A model generated the notes under the pieces. It was not told the DNA's origin and did no database searches. It was given only the letters and a program-made list of their open reading frames with translations. The position numbers and the translations under genes are program-made. Shown piece by piece: positions 24,294-33,933 of a DNA stretch of 64,000 nt. The stretch lies in the NCBI RefSeq assembly GCF_004803695.1, contig NZ_CP039393.1, positions 2,728,001 through 2,792,000 of the forward strand, written 5' to 3'. Every line of letters starts with the position of its first letter. The stretch's first letter is position 1. Origin of the DNA: Muribaculum gordoncarteri. GTDB lineage: Bacteria; Bacteroidota; Bacteroidia; Bacteroidales; Muribaculaceae.

Positions 24294-26765
24294 ATGCTAC
24301 CAACCAAAATCATTGCAATTGCATTAATGTGCGCCGCTTCGTGGTTGTCGATGACAGCACAAGTGCCCGACTCTGTTTACATATTCTCCTACGCCGAATC
24401 AGGCAAGAGCGGTCTGCGCCTCGCCGTGAGCGACAACGGCGTCAACTGGACCTCGCTCGGCGACGGAATGAATTTCGTGACATCGGACTTCGGTTCGTGG
24501 GGCGGTTCGGCTACATCCAAGAAGATGTATTCGCCCCGACTCTATTTCTCCAACGGCGACAAGAAGTGGCACGCCATCTGGCAGGTGACTCCTTCGGGAG
24601 GCACATACGCCCACGCTGTTTCGGACAACTTAATCGACTGGCGTCCGCAGACATTCTTCCGTGAAAGCGACATGTCGAAATATCGCCCGACATCGTACCG
24701 CAAGGTGGACAGCCGCGAGGCCTACATCAACGGGAAGGCACAATACGGCTCGGTTCAGAAAATATCGAAGGCCGAAGCCGACTACATAAACAAACGCATC
24801 GCCGAGCGCAAGGCTGCCGACGCACGCCACGGCGAACAGGCCAAGGACGATCCCACCCGCTTTGCCGGGCTTAAGGATGTCAACGCCACCATCGACATTA
24901 CCGACAACTCAAAGGCAATCAGCGACAAGCTGATAGGAATATTCTTTGAGGACATCAACTACGCGGCCGACGGCGGCCTCTATGCCGAACTGGTGCGCAA
25001 CCGCGACTTTGAGTTCAGCAGCAACGACCGTCACGGCTGGAACCCCACAACCGGATGGGCCATCGAGGGCGCAGAGCTCACCATCGACACCGTGGCTCCC
25101 ATTCATCCCAACAACCCCCACTATGCGGCCATCGACGCATCGAACGGAGCTGTAGAGCTTGTCAACAACGGATTTGACGGCATCAAGCTGACCAAGGGCG
25201 AGGGCTACAACTTCTCGATATTCGGTCGCTCAAAGGGTGCAACTCCCGGCTCAATCAATGTGTCGCTCGTGACACCCGACGGCGCAACAGCCGCCAACGC
25301 CACAGTGAAGATAGCATCGAAGGAGTGGCGCAAATACGAAGTGAGCATGAAGTCGCGCATCAACGCCGACTCGGCCCGCCTCGTGGTCAAGATACCCGCC
25401 AACGCCCGTGTCGACCTCGACATGGTGTCGCTCTTCCCCCAAAACACATTCAAGAACCGCCGCAACGGCCTGCGCAAAGACCTTGCACAGACGCTCGCCG
25501 ACCTGAAGCCCCGATTTGTACGCTTCCCCGGCGGATGCGTGGCTCACGGCCAGGGCATCGACAACATCTACGACTGGAAAGGCTCGGTGGGCCCGCTTGA
25601 AGCCCGCAAGCCACTCTCCAACCTGTGGGGCTATCACCAGACACGCGGACTCGGCTATCACGAATATTTCCAATTCTGCGAGGACATAAACGCCGAACCG
25701 CTGCCCGTGCTTGCCGCCGGCGTACCCTGCCAGAACTCCAACCACGCCGCCCACCACACCCATGACGAGCTGACCCTCTTCGGTCAGCAGGACGGAATAC
25801 CGATGGAGGAGATGGACGCCTACGTTCAGGATGTGCTCGACCTCATCGAATATGCCAACGGCGACGCCAAGAGCACCGAATGGGGACGCAAACGCGCTGA
25901 AGCAGGACATCCCAAGCCTTTCAACCTGAAATATATAGGAATAGGCAACGAAGACCTCATATCGCCCGCCTTCAAGGTGCGATTCAAGATGATCAACGAC
26001 GCAGTGCGCGAGAAGTATCCCGACATAACGGTTGTGGGTACGGTGGGACCTTTCTATGAAGGAGCCGACTATATCGAGGGCTGGGAATTTGCCCGCGAGG
26101 AGAATGTGCCGATGGTCGACGAGCACTACTATGTGTCGCCCGGATGGATGATTCACAACCAGCACTACTACGACAACTACGACCGCAAGGGCCCGAAGGT
26201 GTATCTCGGCGAATATGCGGCTCACCTGCCCGGCCGTCCCAGCAACATCGAAACCGCTCTTGCCGAAGCCCTCTACCTTACCTCGGTAGAACGTAACGCC
26301 GATGTGGTAGAGATGACAAGCTACGCTCCCCTGCTGGCCAAAGACCGCAACACACAGTGGACTCCCGACCTCATCTACTTCAGCAACAACGATGTGCGCC
26401 CCACCGTCGACTACTATGTCCAGAAACTTTACGGCAACAACAGCGGCAACCGCTATGTCGACTCGAAGGTGACGCTCGACAACAACGACGATGCAGTGTC
26501 GAAGCGAATAGGCGTATCAGTGGTTACCGACGACAAGAGCGGCGACATGATCATCAAGCTCGTCAACATGCTTCCGGTGAACGTGAACACTACCGTCAAC
26601 CTACCCTACTCGGCCAAGAGCGCTACCTTGACACGCCTTTCGGGCAGCCCCGTCGACAAGGATGTAAAGCCCGTGACCTCGACACTGAAGGTTAACGGCT
26701 CAGCCATTCCCACGACGCTGCCCAAGTACTCAATGACCGTGATAAGGCTAAAAAACGGAAAATAA
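24294..26765 (+). CDS. GH51 alpha-L-arabinofuranosidase with N-terminal GH43-like fragment
   Basis: 823 residues with a signal peptide (MLPTKIIAIALMCAASWLSMTAQ). Residues about 25-130 resemble part of a five-bladed GH43-type propeller (SPRLYFSNGDKKWHAIW, AHAVSDNLIDW). The GH51 part spans about 200-820: VRFPGGC, the acid/base Glu in IGIGNEDL (about 550) and the nucleophile Glu in YLGEYAAH (about 637). It should remove arabinofuranosyl side chains from plant arabinans or arabinogalactans, probably in the periplasm or at the cell surface. It is the first gene of an operon with the GH43-GH16 enzyme 37 bases downstream. No SusC/D pair is present in the window. Confidence 0.88.
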   Translation: MLPTKIIAIALMCAASWLSMTAQVPDSVYIFSYAESGKSGLRLAVSDNGVNWTSLGDGMNFVTSDFGSWGGSATSKKMYSPRLYFSNGDKKWHAIWQVTPSGGTYAHAVSDNLIDWRPQTFFRESDMSKYRPTSYRKVDSREAYINGKAQYGSVQKISKAEADYINKRIAERKAADARHGEQAKDDPTRFAGLKDVNATIDITDNSKAISDKLIGIFFEDINYAADGGLYAELVRNRDFEFSSNDRHGWNPTTGWAIEGAELTIDTVAPIHPNNPHYAAIDASNGAVELVNNGFDGIKLTKGEGYNFSIFGRSKGATPGSINVSLVTPDGATAANATVKIASKEWRKYEVSMKSRINADSARLVVKIPANARVDLDMVSLFPQNTFKNRRNGLRKDLAQTLADLKPRFVRFPGGCVAHGQGIDNIYDWKGSVGPLEARKPLSNLWGYHQTRGLGYHEYFQFCEDINAEPLPVLAAGVPCQNSNHAAHHTHDELTLFGQQDGIPMEEMDAYVQDVLDLIEYANGDAKSTEWGRKRAEAGHPKPFNLKYIGIGNEDLISPAFKVRFKMINDAVREKYPDITVVGTVGPFYEGADYIEGWEFAREENVPMVDEHYYVSPGWMIHNQHYYDNYDRKGPKVYLGEYAAHLPGRPSNIETALAEALYLTSVERNADVVEMTSYAPLLAKDRNTQWTPDLIYFSNNDVRPTVDYYVQKLYGNNSGNRYVDSKVTLDNNDDAVSKRIGVSVVTDDKSGDMIIKLVNMLPVNVNTTVNLPYSAKSATLTRLSGSPVDKDVKPVTSTLKVNGSAIPTTLPKYSMTVIRLKNGK

Positions 26766-26802
26766 CACGACACAAATATCCAAATTCAGATATATATAGA
26801 TT

Positions 26803-28713
26803 ATGAAGAAATTAGTGATTGCGGCAATGATGCTTGCCGCAACCGGAGTGACGGCAATGTGCGCCGTCACTCCCCCGATTGTCAACGGCGAGGTTTTTCC
26901 CGACACCGAGGGCAATCACATCAACGCCCACGGCGGCGCGATAATGGAGTATGACGGCACCTACTACTGGTATGGCGAACACCGCGGCGAAGGGCGTCCC
27001 GGCAAGGGACAGCGCGGAGTCGCCTGCTACACCTCGACCGACCTGCGCAACTGGACCAACCGCGGCATCGTGCTTTCGGTTACCGACGAAGCCGGCAGCC
27101 CCATCGAGGAGGGATGCATAATCGAGCGTCCCAAGGTGATCTACTGCCCCGCCACGGGACGGTTTGTAATGTGGTTTCACAACGAGCTGAAGGGACAGGG
27201 CTATGCCGCCGCCCAAGCCGGAGTGGCCACGAGCGACAATCCGCTCGGGCCGTTCAAGCTTTCGGCATCGTCACGCGTCAATCCGGGCATATATCCGCTC
27301 AACATGAGTGAAGCCGACCGCGCCCGCAACTGGGACGGCGTAGAGCTCGAGTGGTGGACACCCGATTGGTATGAAGCCATAAACCAAGGAATGCTCAACA
27401 AGCGCGACCACGAGAGCGGACAGATGTCGCGCGACATGACCGTATTTATCGACGACGACGGCAAAGCCTACCACATCTACTCGGCCGAGGAGAACCTCAC
27501 ACTCAACATAGCCGAGCTCGACTCGACCTACGAGCGTCACACGGGCCGCTACATACGTATATTCCCCGGCGGCCACAACGAGGCACCGGCCATATTCAAG
27601 AAGGACGGCACCTACTGGATGATAACATCGGGATGCACCGGCTGGGCACCCAACACCGCCCGCCTCATGCGCGCCGACTCCATCATGGGCACGTGGACAC
27701 AGCTTCCCAACCCCTGCGTGGGACCGGGCGCCGACATAACCTTCGGCGGCCAAAGCACCTATATAATGCCTCACGAGGGAGGATTCACCTTCATGGCCGA
27801 TATATGGAACCCCAAGGACCTCGGCAACTCACGCCATATATGGCTGCCGATAGAGTTCCGCACCGACGGCACACCCTATATAATGGGACGCGAGCGAGGC
27901 GAGGCATCGGGCGACGAGGCATGGCGCATGGTGTGGAGCGACGAGTTTGACCGCGACGGCAAGCCCGACCCCAAGATATGGAGCTACGAGAACGGATTTG
28001 TGCGTAATCACGAGCTGCAGTGGTATCAGCCTGAAAACGCCAACTGCCGCGACGGCCTCCTCGTAATCGAGGCCCGCAGCGAAAACCGTCCCAATCCCAC
28101 CTACTCGGCCAATGCCGACGCCAACGACTGGCGCAAGTCGCGCAAGACGATCGACTACACATCGGCCTGCGTCAAGACACGCGGCACCAAGGATATGCTC
28201 TACGGACGACTGGATGTGCGCGCACGCATACCGGTAGGCGGCGGTTCATGGCCCGCAATATGGCTACTGGGCGAGAAGCAGCCCTGGCCCTCGTGCGGCG
28301 AAATAGATGTAATGGAGTACTACCGCATAAACGGCGAGCCCCACATACTCGCCAACGCAGCCTGGGGCACCGACAAGCCGCATCAGGCCAAGTGGAACAG
28401 CCAGCGCATACCCTACAGCCACTTCACCGACGCCGACCCCTTCTGGGCCGAGAAGTTCCACATCTGGCGCATGGACTGGGACGAGGAGAACATCAAGCTC
28501 TATCTCGACGGCGAGCTGCTCAACACAATACCCCTCAGCAGCACCGTAAACGGAAAGCAGGGCAACGGCACCAACCCCTTCACCTCACCGCAGTATATCC
28601 TGCTCAATCTCGCCATAGGAGGTGACAACGGCGGCACTCCCGATCCCGAGTGTTTTCCGATGAAATATGAAATCGATTATGTCAGACTATACGAGCCCGC
28701 AGCCCGAAAGTGA
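26803..28713 (+). CDS. GH43-GH16 fusion glycoside hydrolase
   Basis: 636 residues with signal peptide (MKKLVIAAMMLAATGVTAMCA). The GH43-type propeller covers about 25-370 (INAHGGAIMEYDGTYYWYGEH, ERPKVIYCPATGRFVMW, GHNEAPAIFKKDGTYWMITS). The C-terminal domain (about 375-632) is GH16: WSDEFDRDGKPDPKIW, SWPAIWLLG and the catalytic GEIDVMEYY with E-x-D-x-x-E near 500. Both domains look catalytically complete. Together with GH51 this suggests attack on type II arabinogalactan: endo-cleavage of a beta-1,3 backbone by GH16 plus exo or side-chain cleavage by GH43. Exact linkage is not determined by sequence. Confidence 0.85.
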   Translation: MKKLVIAAMMLAATGVTAMCAVTPPIVNGEVFPDTEGNHINAHGGAIMEYDGTYYWYGEHRGEGRPGKGQRGVACYTSTDLRNWTNRGIVLSVTDEAGSPIEEGCIIERPKVIYCPATGRFVMWFHNELKGQGYAAAQAGVATSDNPLGPFKLSASSRVNPGIYPLNMSEADRARNWDGVELEWWTPDWYEAINQGMLNKRDHESGQMSRDMTVFIDDDGKAYHIYSAEENLTLNIAELDSTYERHTGRYIRIFPGGHNEAPAIFKKDGTYWMITSGCTGWAPNTARLMRADSIMGTWTQLPNPCVGPGADITFGGQSTYIMPHEGGFTFMADIWNPKDLGNSRHIWLPIEFRTDGTPYIMGRERGEASGDEAWRMVWSDEFDRDGKPDPKIWSYENGFVRNHELQWYQPENANCRDGLLVIEARSENRPNPTYSANADANDWRKSRKTIDYTSACVKTRGTKDMLYGRLDVRARIPVGGGSWPAIWLLGEKQPWPSCGEIDVMEYYRINGEPHILANAAWGTDKPHQAKWNSQRIPYSHFTDADPFWAEKFHIWRMDWDEENIKLYLDGELLNTIPLSSTVNGKQGNGTNPFTSPQYILLNLAIGGDNGGTPDPECFPMKYEIDYVRLYEPAARK

Positions 28714-28762
28714 CACAACGATGACAATCGGCGACAAGATTTATCATTTTTTTGGCGATTTA

Positions 28763-28794
28763 TTTGCGTTATATTTCAAAATGTAATAAATTTG
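28763..28794 (+). promoter_or_regulatory. Promoter of the ilv operon
   Basis: TTTG at 28763-28766 and TAAATTTG at 28787-28794 are 20 bases apart. The leader peptide begins 27 bases downstream. Confidence 0.75.
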
Positions 28795-28820
28795 CGCCAC
28801 TAACTTACAATTAAGAATTA

Positions 28821-28898
28821 ATGAACAGCATCAACACGCATCTTTCGTCGATTATTCAAGTCGTCGTCATTACCGTCCTAAGCCAACAGGAGGGGTAA
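28821..28898 (+). CDS. ilv leader peptide (attenuation)
   Basis: A 25-codon frame reading MNSINTHLSSIIQVVVITVL then SQQEG. It packs Ile, Ile, Val, Val, Val, Ile, Val and Leu codons into one short run, which is the control signature of branched-chain amino acid attenuation. It lies between the promoter and a terminator hairpin that precedes ilvD. Slow translation at scarce Ile/Val/Leu-tRNA would favour read-through. Confidence 0.85.
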   Translation: MNSINTHLSSIIQVVVITVLSQQEG

Positions 28899-28933
28899 GC
28901 GGTTGCGTGTAATGTAAATGTCAAACCATATAG

Positions 28934-28986
28934 AGATGCCTCTCCATTCGCCGTAAGCGACTTGAGAGGCATCTTGATTAATTTTT
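28934..28986 (+). terminator. ilv attenuator terminator
   Basis: AGATGCCTCTC pairs with GAGAGGCATCT (11 perfect base pairs, 28934-28944 with 28964-28974), followed by TGATTAATTTTT. It sits after the leader peptide and 23 bases before the ilvD start. Confidence 0.85.
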
Positions 28987-29008
28987 GAAGGAAAGGAAAT
29001 ATTCACTT

Positions 29009-30832
29009 ATGAGCAGACCACTACGCAGTGCCACAAGCACCCAAGGCCGTCGCATGGCCGGAGCCCGCGCCCTATGGCGCGCCAACGGCATGAAAGAGGA
29101 GCAGATAGGCAAGCCTATAATAGCCATAGTCAACTCATTCACCCAATTTGTTCCGGGTCACACGCATCTGCACAACATAGGGCAGATTGTAAAGGAAGAG
29201 ATTGAACGACAGGGATGCTTCGCCGCCGAATTCAACACCATAGCCATCGACGACGGCATAGCGATGGGACATGACGGAATGCTCTATTCGCTCCCGTCGC
29301 GCGACCTCATCGCCGACTCGGTAGAGTACATGGTCAACGCCCACAAGGCCGACGCGATGGTGTGCATATCCAACTGCGACAAAGTGACCCCGGGAATGCT
29401 CATGGCAGCCATGCGACTCAACATCCCGGCGATATTCGTGTCGGGAGGCCCCATGGAGGCAGGCCGCCTCGGCGACCGTCCGCTCGACCTCATCGACATA
29501 ATGATCGATGCCGCCGACGACACTGTGAGCGACGACACCGTCACTCTGCTCGAACAGAAAGGCTGCCCCACCTGCGGTTCCTGCTCGGGAATGTTCACAG
29601 CCAACTCGATGAACTCGCTCAACGAGGCCATAGGCCTTGCGCTGCCCGGCAACGGCACCATAGTAGCCACCCACCGTCAGCGCGAAGAGCTGTTCCGCAA
29701 GGCCGCCCGCCAAATCGTAAAGAACACCCTCGCCTACTACAACGACGATGACGAGAGCGTGCTTCCCCGCAACATAGCCACCCGCGAGGCGATGCTCAAC
29801 GCAATGACACTCGACATAGCGATGGGCGGCTCCACCAACACCGTGCTTCACCTGCTGGCCATAGCCCACGAGGCCGAAGCCGACTTCACGATGGACGACA
29901 TCGACCGCCTGTCGCGCGTCACTCCGGTGCTGTGCAAGGTGGCTCCCAACTCAAAATACCACATCCAGGATGTGAACCGCGCAGGCGGCATCCTGTCGAT
30001 AATGAAGATACTCGCCGACCGCGGCTTGCTCGACACCTCGGTCAAGCGTGTCGACGGCCACACCCTTGCCGAAGCCGTAAAGCTATATGCAATCGACGGC
30101 GAGAAGGTGAGCGACGAGGCCCGCACACTGTGGCTGAGCGCACCCGGCGGAGGCCGCAACCTGGTGCTCGGCTCGCAGAACAGCACCTATTCGGAGCTTG
30201 ACACCGACCGTGCAGGAGGCTGCATACGCGACTTCGACCACGCCTATGTGAAGGACGGCGGCCTTGCAGTGCTGCGAGGAAACATAGCCGCCGACGGATG
30301 CGTTGTAAAAACCGCCGGAGTTGATGAGAGCATATTCCACTTCCGCGGCCCGGCCAAGGTGTTCCAGTCGCAGGAAGAGGCCGTTGACGGAATACTCCGC
30401 GACAAGGTAGTGAGCGGCGATGTCGTAGTCATCACCCACGAAGGCCCCAAGGGAGGCCCCGGAATGCAGGAGATGCTCTACCCCACCAGTTACATCAAGT
30501 CGAAGCACCTCGGCAAGGAGTGCGCACTCATAACCGACGGCCGATTCTCGGGCGGCACCTCGGGCCTGTCGATAGGCCACATATCGCCCGAAGCCGCCGC
30601 AGGAGGCAACATAGGACTTGTGCGCGACGGCGACATGATCGACATCAACATACCCGAGCGCACTATCAACGTGCTCATCAGCGACGAAGAGCTTGCCGAA
30701 CGCCGCAAGCAGGAGGAGGCGCGCGGAAAGGATGCGTTCACACCCGTGTCGCGCGACCGCGTCATATCGAAGGCCCTCAAGGCCTACGCCTCGATGGTGA
30801 CTTCGCCCGACAAGGGCGGAGTGAGAGAGTAG
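29009..30832 (+). CDS. ilvD: Dihydroxy-acid dehydratase
   Basis: 607 residues from ATG 29009 ([20 protein letters not shown]); an in-frame TTG at 28985 overlaps the attenuator and is less likely. IlvD dehydrates 2,3-dihydroxy-acids to 2-oxoacids in valine, leucine and isoleucine synthesis. The Fe-S and active-site segments [15 protein letters not shown] and [18 protein letters not shown] are present, with [15 protein letters not shown] near the C-terminus. It is the first structural gene of ilvD-ilvB-ilvN-thioesterase-ilvC, all on the plus strand and closely spaced. Confidence 0.97.
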   Translation: MSRPLRSATSTQGRRMAGARALWRANGMKEEQIGKPIIAIVNSFTQFVPGHTHLHNIGQIVKEEIERQGCFAAEFNTIAIDDGIAMGHDGMLYSLPSRDLIADSVEYMVNAHKADAMVCISNCDKVTPGMLMAAMRLNIPAIFVSGGPMEAGRLGDRPLDLIDIMIDAADDTVSDDTVTLLEQKGCPTCGSCSGMFTANSMNSLNEAIGLALPGNGTIVATHRQREELFRKAARQIVKNTLAYYNDDDESVLPRNIATREAMLNAMTLDIAMGGSTNTVLHLLAIAHEAEADFTMDDIDRLSRVTPVLCKVAPNSKYHIQDVNRAGGILSIMKILADRGLLDTSVKRVDGHTLAEAVKLYAIDGEKVSDEARTLWLSAPGGGRNLVLGSQNSTYSELDTDRAGGCIRDFDHAYVKDGGLAVLRGNIAADGCVVKTAGVDESIFHFRGPAKVFQSQEEAVDGILRDKVVSGDVVVITHEGPKGGPGMQEMLYPTSYIKSKHLGKECALITDGRFSGGTSGLSIGHISPEAAAGGNIGLVRDGDMIDINIPERTINVLISDEELAERRKQEEARGKDAFTPVSRDRVISKALKAYASMVTSPDKGGVRE

Positions 30833-30880
30833 CACGACATAACACATCTACTGTCAAAAAAAGGATAAAGACATATATAT

Positions 30881-32596
30881 ATGAAAGAAAAAATTTCAGG
30901 AGCCGATGCATTGCTTCAATCGCTGATATGCGAAGGTGTAGACCTCGTTTTCGGATATCCGGGCGGATCAATCATCCCCGTATATGACAGGCTCTATGAC
31001 TACCAGGACCAGATAAAGCATGTGCTCGTGCGCCATGAACAGGGCGCGACACACGCCGCACAAGGATATGCCCGCGTTACGGGACGCCCGGGCGTTGTAA
31101 TAGTGACCTCGGGCCCGGCGGCGACCAATGTCATCACCGGCCTCAGCGACGCGCTGATGGACAGCACACCGCTTGTGGTCATCACCGGTCAGGTGGCCAC
31201 CCCCTTCCTGGGCTTCGACGCCTTCCAGGAAACCGATGTTGTGGGCATCACACAGCCCATCACTAAATGGAGCTACCAGATACGCCGTCCCGAGGATGTA
31301 GCTCCGGCCGTAGCGAGAGCATTCTACATCGCATCGACAGGCCGTCCCGGCCCTGTGGTGCTCGACTTTGCCAAGGACGCACAGGTGGGACTCACGGAGT
31401 TCAACTACAAAAAGTGTGACTACATACGCTCCTACATCCCCTATCCCGAAATCGACGACGCCGACCTTCAGCGGGCCGCCGACATAATAAACGCCTCGGA
31501 ACGCCCCATGATTCTGTCGGGTCACGGCGTGATGATAGCCAATGCCGAGAAGGAGCTTGCCGAGTTTGCCGAAAAAGGCGACATTCCGGTAGCCGCAACC
31601 CTCCTGGGACTGTCGACAATGCCGTCGTCACACAGGCTATACAAAGGCATGCTGGGAATGCACGGCAACATAGGCCCCAACATCAACACCAACCGCGCCG
31701 ACGCGATAATAGCGATAGGAATGCGATTTGACGACCGCATCACGGGCAATGTGAAGACCTATGCCCCGAATGCCAAAATCATACACATCGACATCGACTC
31801 GTCGGAATTTGACAAGAACATCGCCACCACCGCCACGGTCCACGGCGACGCCCGTGAGGTGCTCAAGAAGCTCATTCCGCTCATCGAGCCGAAAAAGCGC
31901 ACCGAGTGGCTCGGTGCATTCGAGCAGCCCGAGAAGGTTGAGCTTGAGAAGGTAATCGAGCCGGCCATCCATCCCACCGGCGAGCGCATGACGATGGGCG
32001 AGGTTGTCAACCGCGTGTCGGAAGCCACGGGACACAATGCAATCGTGGTGACCGATGTAGGTCAGAACCAGATGCTCTCGGCCCGCTACTTCAAGTACAC
32101 CGAGCCCCGAAGCATACTCACATCGGGCGGCCTCGGCACAATGGGATTCGGACTTCCGGCAGCCATAGGCGCGAAGATGGGCGCCCCCGACCGCACTGTG
32201 TGCTTCTTCACCGGCGACGGCGGCCTTCAGATGACCATACAGGAGCTCGGCACGATACTCGAGTACCACACCGATGTGAAGATAATATTGCTCAACAACA
32301 ACTTCCTGGGCAACGTGCGCCAGTGGCAGGCACTATTCTTCAACGACCGATTCTCGCAGACACCGCTCGTAAATCCCGACTTCGTGATGATAGCCAAGGC
32401 CTACGGGCTCGGCGCCGAAGAGGTAAAGTGCCGCGAGGAGCTTGACGGAGCGATAGAGCGCATGCTCAACCACGACGGAGCCTATCTCATCAACGTAAAT
32501 ATCGACGAGCACGACATGATATTCCCCATGACGCCCGCGGGCTCCAATGTGGACCACATCATGATCAACGCGTCGGAATGTTATCCAACCGACTAA
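30881..32596 (+). CDS. ilvB: Acetolactate synthase large (catalytic) subunit
   Basis: 571 residues; a TPP-dependent enzyme that condenses two pyruvates, or pyruvate with 2-oxobutanoate. It has the three expected domains: N-terminal GYPGGSIIPVYDRL with the catalytic Glu in RHEQGATHAAQGYAR, the central domain with MLGMHGN, and the C-terminal TPP/Mg site GDGGLQMTIQELGTI ending in NNN. It starts 48 bases after ilvD, and the small subunit follows. Confidence 0.97.
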   Translation: MKEKISGADALLQSLICEGVDLVFGYPGGSIIPVYDRLYDYQDQIKHVLVRHEQGATHAAQGYARVTGRPGVVIVTSGPAATNVITGLSDALMDSTPLVVITGQVATPFLGFDAFQETDVVGITQPITKWSYQIRRPEDVAPAVARAFYIASTGRPGPVVLDFAKDAQVGLTEFNYKKCDYIRSYIPYPEIDDADLQRAADIINASERPMILSGHGVMIANAEKELAEFAEKGDIPVAATLLGLSTMPSSHRLYKGMLGMHGNIGPNINTNRADAIIAIGMRFDDRITGNVKTYAPNAKIIHIDIDSSEFDKNIATTATVHGDAREVLKKLIPLIEPKKRTEWLGAFEQPEKVELEKVIEPAIHPTGERMTMGEVVNRVSEATGHNAIVVTDVGQNQMLSARYFKYTEPRSILTSGGLGTMGFGLPAAIGAKMGAPDRTVCFFTGDGGLQMTIQELGTILEYHTDVKIILLNNNFLGNVRQWQALFFNDRFSQTPLVNPDFVMIAKAYGLGAEEVKCREELDGAIERMLNHDGAYLINVNIDEHDMIFPMTPAGSNVDHIMINASECYPTD

Positions 32597-32609
32597 ACCC
32601 GCTTTGAAA

Positions 32610-33161
32610 ATGGAAGAGAAATTATACACCGTGACAGTCTTCTCGGAAAATCAGGTGGGACTGCTCAATCAGATTTCAATCATATTCACCCGCCGCTGCC
32701 TCAACATCGAGAGCCTGTCGGTGAGCCCCTCGTCGATCAAGGGAATACACAAGTTCACAATAACCTGCTACAGTAACCGTGACATGATGGAGCGTGTGGT
32801 TAAGCAGATAGAGAAGCGCATCGATGTGCTGAAATCGTTTCTTTACACCGATGACGAGATAGTGTATCAGGAAGTGGCACTCTACAAAGTGCCTACTCTT
32901 CAGTTGCTCGACGACAAGAATGTGGAACTCATAATACGCGCCCACAACGCGCGCATCCTTGAGATTACGCGTGAATACACCGTGCTTGAAAAGACCGGCC
33001 ATTCCGACGAAACCGAAGCTCTGTTTGAGGAGCTGAAGAAATATGACATCCGTCAGTTTGTGCGCTCGGGACGCGTGGCAATCACCAAGTCGCCCCACGA
33101 GTACCTGACGATGTATCTTGAGGACCAGGACAAACGCAAGGAGAAGCAATGCAACGGGTAA
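32610..33161 (+). CDS. ilvN: Acetolactate synthase regulatory (small) subunit
   Basis: 183 residues from ATG 32610 (MEEKLYTVTVFSENQVGLLNQ); a TTG six bases earlier is a weaker alternative. An N-terminal ACT domain (about 6-80: GLLNQISIIFTRRCLNIESLSV) should bind valine for feedback control, followed by the usual C-terminal ALS_ss domain. The end overlaps the thioesterase start by 13 bases, implying coupling. Confidence 0.93.
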   Translation: MEEKLYTVTVFSENQVGLLNQISIIFTRRCLNIESLSVSPSSIKGIHKFTITCYSNRDMMERVVKQIEKRIDVLKSFLYTDDEIVYQEVALYKVPTLQLLDDKNVELIIRAHNARILEITREYTVLEKTGHSDETEALFEELKKYDIRQFVRSGRVAITKSPHEYLTMYLEDQDKRKEKQCNG

Positions 33162-33913
33162 AAGAGTACACCGAATCCTATTTCCTCCCGGCTGGCGAGT
33201 GCAATCCGCAGCAGGAGATGCCTGTGACACTCGTTGCCCGTCGCATCATCGACATAGCCACGATGCATGCCAACCTGCTCGATGTGGGTTATGCGCGCCT
33301 TGTGGAGGACGGCCTCACATGGGTGCTGTCGCGACTGTCGATTGAGATGTACCGATATCCGGGCATCAACGAGAGTTACTCGCTCAGCACCTGGATCGAA
33401 GGATTCAACCGTCACTTCTCGGAACGTAACTTCGAGCTGACCGCCGAGTCGGGCGAAGTGCTGGGATACTGCCGCTCGGTGTGGGTGCCCATCAATATAC
33501 GCCGTCGCGAGAGCGGAGCGCTTGAGGCTCTTGAATCGCTGAGCGATGTAGTGTCGGAGCGACGCTGCCCTATCGAGAAGCAGCCGCGCATGACAGCCGT
33601 AGGCGACGAGGGCACACGCAGCAACGACTATCGGTTCCGATACTGCGACTGCGACTTCAACCGTCACGTGAACGCCGTGCGCTACATGGAGCTGTATCTC
33701 AACCAATGGGACATGGATTTCCATGACGAATATCGCATCAAGAGGTTTGACATATCCTATCAGCACGAAGCCTATTGCGGCGACGAGGTCAAGGTAAAGA
33801 CCCACGATGCAGGCAATGACACCTATCTGTGTGAAATAGCCGGTAAGGAGTCGGTTCACACACGTGCACGCATCATATATACAAAACGCAACAACAGCAA
33901 TAACGACAATTAA
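33149..33913 (+). CDS. Acyl-ACP thioesterase (FatA/FatB-like, double hotdog)
   Basis: 254 residues. Two hotdog halves are visible: N-terminal TLVARRIIDIATMHANLLDVG ... TWVLSRLSIEM, and C-terminal FRYCDCDFNRHVNAVRYMELYLN, where N and H of NRHVN match the catalytic positions of the acyl-ACP thioesterase family. It releases fatty acids from acyl-ACP in the cytoplasm. Its place inside the ilv operon, overlapping ilvN and 20 bases before ilvC, links branched-chain precursor supply with fatty acid release; what it does for the pathway is not known from sequence. Confidence 0.87.
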   Translation: MQRVKEYTESYFLPAGECNPQQEMPVTLVARRIIDIATMHANLLDVGYARLVEDGLTWVLSRLSIEMYRYPGINESYSLSTWIEGFNRHFSERNFELTAESGEVLGYCRSVWVPINIRRRESGALEALESLSDVVSERRCPIEKQPRMTAVGDEGTRSNDYRFRYCDCDFNRHVNAVRYMELYLNQWDMDFHDEYRIKRFDISYQHEAYCGDEVKVKTHDAGNDTYLCEIAGKESVHTRARIIYTKRNNSNNDN

Positions 33914-33933
33914 TCACTATAATACATATAATT

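Noticed and set aside
24294-28713. Full polysaccharide utilisation locus
   Set aside because: No SusC/SusD pair or dedicated regulator adjoins the two hydrolase genes; the barrel proteins to the left belong to the peptide cassettes on the other strand.
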